Source: Geodermatophilus pulveris | Lineage (GTDB): Bacteria > Actinomycetota > Actinomycetes > Mycobacteriales > Geodermatophilaceae | Length of the DNA: 64,000 nucleotides | Direction: 5' to 3' | Assembly: GCF_900188375.1 (NCBI RefSeq) | Contig: NZ_FZOO01000004.1 | Span: 412,437 to 476,436, forward strand | Shown: positions 7,925 through 14,778 of the stretch, piece after piece | How positions within the stretch are numbered: position 1 is the stretch's first letter | Layout: each line of letters begins with the position of its first letter | The notes under the pieces: generated by a model | What the model saw: the letters and a program-made list of their open reading frames with translations, nothing else | The model's database searches: none | What the model was told of the DNA's origin: nothing | Position numbers and translations under genes: made by a program

Positions 7925-8845
7925 GTGACCGGCCGGGGACCGACCTACGGTCGCGGTGTGCGCCCCTCCGCCCTCCCCGTGCTCGCCGCCGTCGCCTTCA
8001 CCGTGCTGGCCTGGGCCTCGGCGTTCGTCGCGATCCGGGCGGTGGGCGCCGACCTGTCCCCGGGCGCGCTGGCCCTCGGCCGGCTGCTGGTGGGTACCGC
8101 GGTGCTCGCCGTGCTCGTGGCCGGGGCCCGGCGGCCGTGGGTGGCGCCCACCCGCCGCGAGTGGGCGCTGCTCGCCGTCTGCGGGGTGGGCTGGTTCGGC
8201 GTCTACAACGTGGCGCTCAACGCGGCCGAGCGGTACCTGGACGCCGGGACGACGGCGATGCTGGTCAACGTCGGCCCCGTCCTCATCGCCGTCCTCGCCG
8301 GGTTCTGGCTCGGCGAGGGGTTCCCGCGGTGGCTGGTCGCCGGTCTCGCGGTCGCCTTCGGCGGGGTGCTGCTCATCGGCCTGGCCACCCGCGGGGCCGG
8401 CACCGACGTCGTGGGCGTGCTGCTCTGCCTGGCCGCCGCCGTCACCTACGCCGTCGGCGTCGTGGCGCAGAAGCCGGTGCTGCGCCGCCTGCCGCCGCTG
8501 CAGGTCACCGCCGTCGCGTGCGCGGTCGGTGCGCTGTGCTGCCTGCCCTGGGCCGGGGCGCTGGTGAGCGAGCTGGGCGCGGCGCCGTCCGCGTCGGTCG
8601 CCGGCCTGCTCTACCTCGGCGTGGTGCCGACCGCGCTGGCGTTCAGCACCTGGGCCTACTCGCTGGCGCGGACCGACGCCGGCCGGCTGGGCGTCACCAC
8701 CCACCTCGTCCCGCCGCTGGTCGTGCTGCTGGGCTGGCTGGTGCTCGGCGAGGTGCCCCCGGCCCTCGCCGTCCTCGGCGGCGTGGTCTGCCTGGGCGGC
8801 GTCGCGCTGTCCCGCCGGCGCGAGCGGGTGGCCGCCCCGGCCTGA
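7925..8845 (+). CDS. EamA family (DMT) transporter
   Basis: 306 residues with about ten hydrophobic segments in two EamA repeats, typical of drug/metabolite transporters of the inner membrane. The first repeat holds WASAFVAIRAVGADLSPGAL, the second a matching FSTWAYSLARTDAGRLG region, and the tail SRRRERVA is basic. Members export amino acids, nucleobases or other metabolites; the cargo is unknown. GTG 7925 has GGGAG 6 nt upstream; GTG 7958 is an alternative that removes 11 residues with no family similarity. The stop is followed after 1 bp by the phased palindrome array at 8847-8906. Confidence 0.87.
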   Translation: MTGRGPTYGRGVRPSALPVLAAVAFTVLAWASAFVAIRAVGADLSPGALALGRLLVGTAVLAVLVAGARRPWVAPTRREWALLAVCGVGWFGVYNVALNAAERYLDAGTTAMLVNVGPVLIAVLAGFWLGEGFPRWLVAGLAVAFGGVLLIGLATRGAGTDVVGVLLCLAAAVTYAVGVVAQKPVLRRLPPLQVTAVACAVGALCCLPWAGALVSELGAAPSASVAGLLYLGVVPTALAFSTWAYSLARTDAGRLGVTTHLVPPLVVLLGWLVLGEVPPALAVLGGVVCLGGVALSRRRERVAAPA

Positions 8846-8846
8846 G

Positions 8847-8906
8847 CACCGTCAGGTGTCCTCACCACGCGGTGCGCTCACCACGGGGTGCGCTCACCAC
8901 ATGGTG
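8847..8906. repeat. Four phased CACC-N4-GGTG palindromes, 16-bp period
   Basis: Palindromes CACC-N4-GGTG occur at 8847-8858, 8863-8874, 8879-8890 and 8895-8906, exactly 16 bp apart. The N4 cores are GTCA, ACGC, ACGG and ACAT, so the arms are kept while the centres vary. Copies 2 to 4 are also preceded by CT. This looks like an array of protein-binding sites rather than a terminator. Which gene it would control is unclear. Confidence 0.7.
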
Positions 8907-8956
8907 GAGGAAGGTGACGGGCGGACCCTCCGGCACGCGGGGCGGGGTGGGCGGCC

Positions 8957-9176
8957 GTGCTGGACGCGGTGGTCGACCACGTCCGGCAGGCCGGCTGGGC
9001 GGCGACCTCCCTGCCTCGGCCCGTCGCCGGAGGACGCCGCCGGGACGGCGACGTGGCCCTGCGGGTGGGTGCGCGGGCTGCAGCCGGACCTGCTCGAGCC
9101 CGGTGACCGCGCCCGCGTCGACGCCGCCCTCGCGGCCGCGCTCGAGCTGCGCCGCCGCGCCCGGGCGGCGCCGTGA
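8957..9176 (+). pseudogene. Possible frameshifted small gene
   Basis: From GTG 8957 one frame reads protein-like sequence (VLDAVVDHVRQAGWAATSLP, later RDGDVALRVG). From about 9080 a different frame continues as LQPDLLEPGDRARV and ends at TGA 9174-9176. Both halves show the local G/C third-position bias. A single indel near 9075-9090 would join them into a protein of about 70 residues. No family is recognised. The rest of the 8907-9233 interval shows nothing convincing. Confidence 0.27.
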
Positions 9177-9233
9177 CGCCGCCGGCGCCCGGCCCCCGCG
9201 GTCCGGTGCCCTGAGCCCGGACCGGGCCGCGGC

Positions 9234-10109
9234 TCAGCCCGCGCGGGACGGGACGACCAGCACCGGGCGGTGCGCGCAGTGCAGCAGCGCGCGGGCCACG
9301 TGCCCGACGAGGGCCTCCCGGGCGCCGCCGCGGCCCCGGCTGCCGACGACGAGGACCGCCGCGCGGCGGCGGGTGGCCTCGTCGGCCAGCGTGGTCGCGG
9401 TCGCCCGCGGCCGGCCGGCCCGCCCGGTGCACGGGACGGTGACCGACTCGGTGCCCTCGACGGCGGAGGGGGCGGGGGAGACGCCCGGCTCCTCGACGGC
9501 GAGCAGCAGCCGCCTCCGGTGCGGGAACAGCTCGGTGGCCGCGGCGAGCGCCCGCTGGGCCGGCGGCGAGCCGTCGGTGCCGACGACCACCGGCCCGGAC
9601 TCCGCGGCGGCCCACTCGAGGGTGGTCATCGGGTACGGGACGACGAGCACCGGCACCGGGCTGGCAGGGACCACCAGCTCGGACACGCTGCCGATCGAGG
9701 CCCGCATGCCGCCGAGGCCCCGGGAGCCGACGACGACGAGGTCGGCGTCGAGCTCCTCGGCGGTGCGGGCGAACTGGTAGCCGTCGCCGCCGAAGGTGCG
9801 CTTGACCAGCGGCTCGGCCTCCCACCCGCCGGCGCGGGCCAGCTTGGCGCCGTTGCCGGTCAGGCGCTCGGCCTCCGCGCGGCCCTCGCTCTCGATGAGC
9901 CGGCCGAGGGCCTCGGGGTTCGCGGCGCGGTCGAAGACGCGGTGCCGCAGCTCGGGGGAGGTGAACGGGGGTTCCCACAGGTGCAGGATCGTCGCGGTGA
10001 CCGAGGGCAGGAGCGTGGCGGCCGCCTCGATCGCGTTCACCGAGCTGGGTGAACCGTCGTAGCCGACCAGGACGCGCAGCCTCCGGGCACCGGAGTCGGG
10101 TGCGGTCAT
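9234..10109 (-). CDS. Universal stress protein, two tandem Usp domains
   Basis: 291 residues made of two Usp domains. The first starts at LRVLVGYDGSPSSVNAIEAA and ends with the ATP-binding loop GSRGLGGMRASIGSVSELV; the second starts at PVVVGTDGSPPAQRALAA and ends with GSRGRGGAREALVG. Both keep the G-2X-G-9X-G(S/T)-like loop, so both may bind ATP. Tandem Usp proteins in actinobacteria are induced in dormancy, low oxygen or redox stress; a similar role is inferred. Cytoplasmic. ATG 10109 has GGAGGA about 10 nt upstream. It lies downstream of the DUF998 gene on the same strand with a 53-bp gap. Confidence 0.9.
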   Translation of the reverse strand: MTAPDSGARRLRVLVGYDGSPSSVNAIEAAATLLPSVTATILHLWEPPFTSPELRHRVFDRAANPEALGRLIESEGRAEAERLTGNGAKLARAGGWEAEPLVKRTFGGDGYQFARTAEELDADLVVVGSRGLGGMRASIGSVSELVVPASPVPVLVVPYPMTTLEWAAAESGPVVVGTDGSPPAQRALAAATELFPHRRRLLLAVEEPGVSPAPSAVEGTESVTVPCTGRAGRPRATATTLADEATRRRAAVLVVGSRGRGGAREALVGHVARALLHCAHRPVLVVPSRAG

Positions 10110-10162
10110 GGCGGCATCGTCCTCCGCCGACGCGCGTCCCGGGAGGGGCTCGCGCCCGGCTC

Positions 10163-10960
10163 TCAGCCGCGGCGGCGGCTGCGCGCCCAGGGGTCCTCGG
10201 GGTCGAAGTCGTCGTCCGGGTCGGCCGGCCCGGCCTGCGGCTGGGCGGCCCGGGGCGCGGCGGCGGCCTCCAGGGCGGCGTCCCGCTCGCGGTCGCGTTC
10301 GGCCCGCTCGGCGCGCTCCCGGGCGCGCAGCTCGCGCCGGGACGGCCCCCGCCGGGCCTGCGGGCGCCGGGTCAGCCACCACAGCCCCGCGCCGGCGACC
10401 GCCAGCCCGACCGGGATCGGGTACGCCGCGGCCCGCTCGGTCCCGCCCTCGCCCAGCAGCGAGGTGACCGCCAGGGCGAAGAAGACGGTCATCGCCGTGC
10501 TCAGCAGGCCGAGCAGCGCCAGCACCGTGCCGAGGGCCTCCGAGCGCGGGCGGAGGGCGTAGGCCATGGCCAGCAGGGCCAGCCCGCCGCCGACCAGGTG
10601 CAGCCCGGCGCCGGCCTGGTGCAGGTCCTCCTGCCCGTCGAGGGGGAAGAGGCCGACGAGGACCACCCCGACCGCGGCGGCGGTGAGGAAGGCGGAGGCC
10701 AGCCGCCCGCCGCGGCCGGCCAGCGCCGGGCGGAGCAGGACCGCACCCGCGCCGATGAGCAGCCCCTGGACGACGAACGAGGCGTTCATGAGCACCGGCG
10801 CCGCGGCGTCGGAGGCGCCGAGCTCGCTGATGACGTCGTCGGCGCGGTCGTGCGTGCCGCCGCTGTACCGCTGCGCGACGGTCTCGACGACGAAGAACTG
10901 CAGGGTCAGCAGCCAGGCGACCGTGCCCCAGCGGAGGCGGGTGGGTGTCACGCCCGCCAT
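10163..10960 (-). CDS. DUF998 membrane protein
   Basis: 265 residues. Six hydrophobic segments occupy residues about 10-200 (WLLTLQFFVVETVAQRYSGG first), typical of DUF998, a family of unknown inner-membrane proteins. The C-terminus is a cytoplasmic Arg/Glu-rich coiled-coil-like stretch (RELRARERAERAERDRERD) ending in an acidic patch (DPDDDFDPEDPW). The tail is unusual in length and charge and could bind a partner. The start overlaps the end of the EVE-domain gene by 13 bp, indicating translational coupling. Function unknown. Confidence 0.8.
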   Translation of the reverse strand: MAGVTPTRLRWGTVAWLLTLQFFVVETVAQRYSGGTHDRADDVISELGASDAAAPVLMNASFVVQGLLIGAGAVLLRPALAGRGGRLASAFLTAAAVGVVLVGLFPLDGQEDLHQAGAGLHLVGGGLALLAMAYALRPRSEALGTVLALLGLLSTAMTVFFALAVTSLLGEGGTERAAAYPIPVGLAVAGAGLWWLTRRPQARRGPSRRELRARERAERAERDRERDAALEAAAAPRAAQPQAGPADPDDDFDPEDPWARSRRRG

Positions 10961-11448
10961 GGTCCCAGCGCGCCGGCGGGCAGGTGCGCGAGGACGGCGG
11001 CGTACTGGTCCCCGGTGAGCCAGGAGGGGTTGCTGCCGGCGGGCATGCGCAGCACCTCGGCGTCCCGGGCGGCGGGGTCGGCCAGCAGGTCGGCGCGGGC
11101 GACGGGGGAGGGCAGCCGGGTCAGCCGCACGGTGAGCGCGGGGCCGCCGGCACCCTCCCCGGCCTCGCCGGTCACCTCACCCAGCGCGTGCACGCCGGGC
11201 TCGGTGCGGCCGCTGACCCACAGCAGGCAGGGCTGGCCGGGCCGCACCAGCGCCAGCCGGTAGGACCGCCGGACGCAGCGATCGAGCTCCCGCGCGCCAC
11301 CGGCCGGCCAGGTGGGGTCGATCAGCTCCGGCGGGCGGGTCGACTTGAGCACCCAGCAGGCGACGTCCCCCGGCGACGTGAGGGAACGGCCACCCTTCAG
11401 GGTCCCGCGCCGAGCGCGCGGGGTGTGGGGGGGAAGGGTGGTCCTCAA
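10948..11448 (-). CDS. EVE domain protein
   Basis: Up to 166 residues. From about residue 28 the sequence fits an EVE domain: ACWVLKSTRPPELID at the first strand, then CVRRSYRLALVRPGQPCLLWVSGR and PGVHALGEVTGE. EVE domains, related to YTH and PUA, bind modified bases in DNA or RNA and are frequent in restriction or RNA-quality modules, although no such partners are near. The start is uncertain: only TTG at 11448 gives the whole domain, and it overlaps the previous stop as TTGA, which argues for coupled translation. No ATG or GTG precedes the first strand. It overlaps the DUF998 gene by 13 bp. Confidence 0.75.
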   Translation of the reverse strand: MRTTLPPHTPRARRGTLKGGRSLTSPGDVACWVLKSTRPPELIDPTWPAGGARELDRCVRRSYRLALVRPGQPCLLWVSGRTEPGVHALGEVTGEAGEGAGGPALTVRLTRLPSPVARADLLADPAARDAEVLRMPAGSNPSWLTGDQYAAVLAHLPAGALGPWRA

Positions 11449-11645
11449 TCGGTGGCGGGGTGCGGGTCGGCGCCCGCGGGGTCGGCGTCGTCGGAGTCGA
11501 CCAGCTGCCGCTCCTGCTCGGTGCGGTGCTGCAGCGCCTCGTCGTTGGGCCGGGCGTACCCGCCGCCGTGCTCCTGACGGTCGCGGGGCGCGGACTCGGT
11601 GGGGTCGATGACGTCGTCGAGGTCCGGGCGGTCGGGCTCGCTCAC
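11445..11645 (-). CDS. Small acidic hypothetical protein
   Basis: 66 residues, GTG start with GGAG 6 nt upstream. The protein is strongly acidic and polar (PDLDDVIDPTESAPRDRQEH, ending PAGADPHPATD) with no hydrophobic core, so it is probably disordered. Its stop overlaps the TTG start of the EVE gene (TTGA), which supports both being read as one message toward DUF998. A tandem 15-bp repeat lies 20-80 bp upstream. Function unknown; a similar motif (VIDPTEPVPDDPGE) appears in the small protein at 40984-41154. Confidence 0.55.
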   Translation of the reverse strand: MSEPDRPDLDDVIDPTESAPRDRQEHGGGYARPNDEALQHRTEQERQLVDSDDADPAGADPHPATD

Positions 11646-11665
11646 GGGGGTCTCCGCTCGGTCGG

Positions 11666-11725
11666 GGGGTGCCTCGGTCAGGGGTGCCTCGGTCAGGGGT
11701 GCCTCGGTCAGGGGTGCCTCGGTCG
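11666..11725. repeat. Tandem 15-bp repeat, four copies
   Basis: GGGGTGCCTCGGTCA is repeated head to tail at 11666, 11681, 11696 and 11711; the last copy differs only in its final base. It sits directly upstream of the small acidic gene on the minus strand. Identical copies suggest recent slippage or an array of binding sites. Confidence 0.9.
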
Positions 11726-11760
11726 GGCCATAGCCACCCGGCGGCGGTGCTAACCGGCGG

Positions 11761-12063
11761 TCAGCGCTGTTCGAGGAGGGCGGCGGGCACCCACGCCTCG
11801 ACGAGCACCACGTCCCCCGGCCCGGCGACGGCGTAGGACACCCGGCCGTGCCAGCCGCCGTCCTCGTCCTGCCGCCACTCCACGAGCAGGCCGGGCCACA
11901 CGCCGGGTGCTCCGGGCGGGTCGTGCACCCAGCAGTGCCGGCCGCGGCTGCCGACCCGGCGCTGATCCGTGGCGGGCGGCGGCGCGGACGGCGGGTCCGG
12001 CGGGCCCACGCCCGACCGTGCGGCGCGCTCGCCCAGCGAGCGACCGGACCGCCCGGGGACCAT
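11761..12063 (-). CDS. Conserved hypothetical protein
   Basis: About 100 residues if ATG 12063 is used; the frame stays open to 12141. The N-terminal half is low-complexity. The C-terminal 60 residues look like a small beta-rich domain: GRHCWVHDPPGAPG, then PGLLVEWRQDEDGGWHGRV, and VVLVEAWVPAALL. Short proteins of this pattern are common beside other genes in high-GC actinobacteria and have no known role. No signal peptide or membrane segment. It is divergent from the ExeM/NucH nuclease gene. The start is unsure and no Shine-Dalgarno site is clear. Confidence 0.5.
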   Translation of the reverse strand: MVPGRSGRSLGERAARSGVGPPDPPSAPPPATDQRRVGSRGRHCWVHDPPGAPGVWPGLLVEWRQDEDGGWHGRVSYAVAGPGDVVLVEAWVPAALLEQR

Positions 12064-12287
12064 GCCGCCAGCCACCGGCAGAGTGTCGCACGGGTCGAAC
12101 GCGTGTTCGACCTGGGTCGCGTGCCCGCCCGGCGGCCGCACCCCCGACTGTGGTCACGGAGGGTTGACCGCCTGTCACGCCGGGTACAAGAGCGGTGTCA
12201 TCGAATGGTCACCGTCTATCACCGGGCTGGTCACACGACGCCATGGCGTCCGGACGTCCCCACCGCTCATCCCGGAGGTCCCCACTC

Positions 12288-14711
12288 GTGTTCTCCCCCT
12301 CAGGCCGCCCGGGTCTGCCCGCCGCGCGGGCCGCCGTCGGCCTCACCGCCGCCTCCCTGGCGGTGGTCGGCCTGCCGGCGGTCGCCGCGGCCGCCCCGGC
12401 GACGCCCTACATCTCCGAGGTCCACTACGACGACGCCGGCGACGACACCGGCGAGTTCGTCGAGGTCACCCTCCCGCCCGGCACGAGCTCCGAGGGGCTC
12501 GCCGTGGTGCGCCACGACGGCAACGGCTCGCTCCCCTACGAGACGCCGGCCGCCCCGGCGCTGCCCGTCGTCACCGCCCCGGCCGACGCGCCGGCGGCGG
12601 TGGTCGTCGACCACCCCGCGGACGGGCTGCAGAACGGCGCACCGGACGGGCTGGCGCTGGTGCGCGGCACGGAGGTCCTCGAGTTCCTGTCGTACGAGGG
12701 CGGGATCACCGCGGCCGGTGGTCCTGCGCAGGGGCTGACCAGCACCGACATCGGCGCCTCGGAGGACGGTGTCCCGGAGGGGCAGTCGCTGTCCCGGGCC
12801 TTCGCGTCGGCCGAGGACCCGGTCGGCGCGTGGGCCCTCGGGCCGAGCAGCGCGGGCGCCGTCGACAGCGGCGGGACGACCCTGCCGTCGGACCCGGAGC
12901 CGGAGGGCACCTGCGAGGTCGCGCCGACCCACGAGATCGGCGCCGTCCAGGGCACGGGTGCCACCACGCCGCTGACCGGCGAGGAGGTCACCGTCCGCGG
13001 CGTCGTCGTCGGCGACGTCCCGGGCTTCTCGGGCTTCCACCTCCAGGACCCCGACGGCGACGGCGCGGCCGACACCTCCGACGGCGTCTTCGTGTTCAGC
13101 CCGGTCGCCGTCGACCTCGGCGACACCGTCGCCGTCACCGGCCAGGCCACCGAGTTCGGCGGCCAGACGCAGGTCACCAGCCGCGAGGACGTCGCCGTCT
13201 GCGCGGACGGCACGGCGGAGGACCTCCCCGACGCCGCCGCGCTGGACCTGCCGGCCGACGACGCCACCCGCGAGCGGCTCGAGGGCATGCTCGTCGAGCC
13301 GGCCGACGCCCTGACGGTCAGCGAGGTCTTCGACCTGACCTCCTCCGGCGAGCTGACCCTCTCCGAGGGCGGCCTGCTGGTGCAGCCGACCGAGCTGGCC
13401 CGCCCGGGCACGCCGGAGGCCGCCCGGGTGGTGGAGGAGAACGCGCTGCGGCGCATCACCCTCGACGACGGCCGGAGCGCCCGGGTGTCGGTGACGACCC
13501 GGCCGTACCTCTCGCCCACCACGCCCGTGCGGGTCGGCGACGAGCTGACGTCCACCGAGCCGCTCGTGCTCGGGTACGGCTTCTCCGCCTGGCGGCTGCA
13601 GCCGGCCGACGGCACCGCCGAGGGCGTGTTCGCCCCGCAGGACACCCGCCCGGCCGCGCCGGACGAGGTCGGCGGCGACGTGCAGGTCGGCGCGTTCAAC
13701 GTGCTCAACTACTTCCTCACCCGGGGCGCGCCCGGCCGCGGCGCCCGCACCGACGCCGAGTTCGAGGAGCAGGCCGGCAAGATCGTGCCCGCGATCCAGG
13801 GCCTGGGCGCCGACGTCGTCACCCTGATGGAGATCGAGGACACCGACTCCACCGGGCTCACGCCGGGCAACGCCGACACCGCGCTGGCCGACCTGGTGCG
13901 CCGGCTGAACGCCGGCCCGGGGCCCGACGTGTGGAGCTCCGTGCCGCTGCCCGACGAGCTCTACGCCGTCGACCGGGACGTGATCCGCAACGCGGTGGTC
14001 TACCGCAACGACGTCGTCCAGCCGGTCGGCGACCCGGTCGGCCTGGTCGACGAGGAGGCCTTCGACAACGCCCGCGAGCCGCAGGCGCAGACGTTCACCA
14101 AGGACGGCGACGCGTTCACCGTCATCGCCAACCACCTCAAGTCCAAGAGCCCGGGCAACCCCCCGCCGCCCGCCGGCGACCCGAACGCCGACACCGGCGA
14201 CGGGCAGGGCGCCTTCAACGCCGACCGGGTCGCCCAGGCGCGGTCGCTCGCGGCCTTCGCCGAGGGCCTGCGCGGGACCGAGCCCGACGTGGTGGTCATG
14301 GGCGACCTCAACGCCTACACCCGGGAGGACTCGATCGAGGTGCTCCGTGAGGCCGGCTACACCGACCTCGGCGAGCTGCTCGACCCGGGCCGCTACAGCT
14401 ACGTCTTCAACGACGTGTCCGGCTCGCTGGACCACGCGATGGCCACGGCCGAGCTGACCGCGAAGGTCACCGACCTGGTGCACTGGAACACCAACTCGGT
14501 CGAATCGCGGGCCTACCAGTACGACGGCGACCCGGCCCTGTACGCGCCGACCCCGTACCGCTCCAGCGACCACGACCCGATCGTGTTCGGCATCGACCTG
14601 GCGGAGCGCTGCGACGGCCTGGTGCCGACCCTCGTGGGCACCCCGGGCGACGACGTGCTGCGCGGCGGCAACGGCGCCGGCACGACCGAGCAGGAGGGCC
14701 CCGCCTCCTGA
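12288..14711 (+). CDS. ExeM/NucH family extracellular endonuclease
   Basis: 807 residues from GTG 12288, which has GGAGGT at 12274-12279, 8 nt upstream. A signal peptide (AAVGLTAASLAVVGLPAV, cleavage near AAAAPA) directs secretion. Then come a lamin-tail-like domain (PYISEVHYDDAGDDTGEFVE), an OB-fold region (TVRGVVVGDVPGFSGFHLQD) and a C-terminal endonuclease/exonuclease/phosphatase domain with FNVLNYF, TLMEIEDTD, GDLNAYTRED and SSDHDPIVFG supplying the metal and catalytic Asn, Glu, Asp and His. Relatives degrade extracellular DNA for nutrients or biofilm turnover. The end has a single RTX-like unit (GTPGDDVLRGGNG) and then stops; relatives often carry several calcium-binding repeats, so this tail looks shortened. 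Confidence 0.9.
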   Translation: MFSPSGRPGLPAARAAVGLTAASLAVVGLPAVAAAAPATPYISEVHYDDAGDDTGEFVEVTLPPGTSSEGLAVVRHDGNGSLPYETPAAPALPVVTAPADAPAAVVVDHPADGLQNGAPDGLALVRGTEVLEFLSYEGGITAAGGPAQGLTSTDIGASEDGVPEGQSLSRAFASAEDPVGAWALGPSSAGAVDSGGTTLPSDPEPEGTCEVAPTHEIGAVQGTGATTPLTGEEVTVRGVVVGDVPGFSGFHLQDPDGDGAADTSDGVFVFSPVAVDLGDTVAVTGQATEFGGQTQVTSREDVAVCADGTAEDLPDAAALDLPADDATRERLEGMLVEPADALTVSEVFDLTSSGELTLSEGGLLVQPTELARPGTPEAARVVEENALRRITLDDGRSARVSVTTRPYLSPTTPVRVGDELTSTEPLVLGYGFSAWRLQPADGTAEGVFAPQDTRPAAPDEVGGDVQVGAFNVLNYFLTRGAPGRGARTDAEFEEQAGKIVPAIQGLGADVVTLMEIEDTDSTGLTPGNADTALADLVRRLNAGPGPDVWSSVPLPDELYAVDRDVIRNAVVYRNDVVQPVGDPVGLVDEEAFDNAREPQAQTFTKDGDAFTVIANHLKSKSPGNPPPPAGDPNADTGDGQGAFNADRVAQARSLAAFAEGLRGTEPDVVVMGDLNAYTREDSIEVLREAGYTDLGELLDPGRYSYVFNDVSGSLDHAMATAELTAKVTDLVHWNTNSVESRAYQYDGDPALYAPTPYRSSDHDPIVFGIDLAERCDGLVPTLVGTPGDDVLRGGNGAGTTEQEGPAS

Positions 14712-14728
14712 GCGAGGACCCCTGCCCT

Positions 14729-14778
14729 CCGACGGCGTCCGGTGGTGGCGGTGCCTCAGCCGCCCCGGACGCCGTCGG
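14729..14778. terminator. Hairpin overlapping the malQ end
   Basis: CCGACGGCGTCCGG (14729-14742) is perfectly complementary to 14765-14778, a 14-bp stem with a 22-nt loop. The right arm lies within the last codons of malQ, the left arm in the gap after the nuclease gene, so one hairpin serves both convergent genes. Confidence 0.72.

Noticed and set aside
11666..11725. CRISPR-like array
   Set aside because: The 15-bp units are directly adjacent with no spacers and no cas genes are near.
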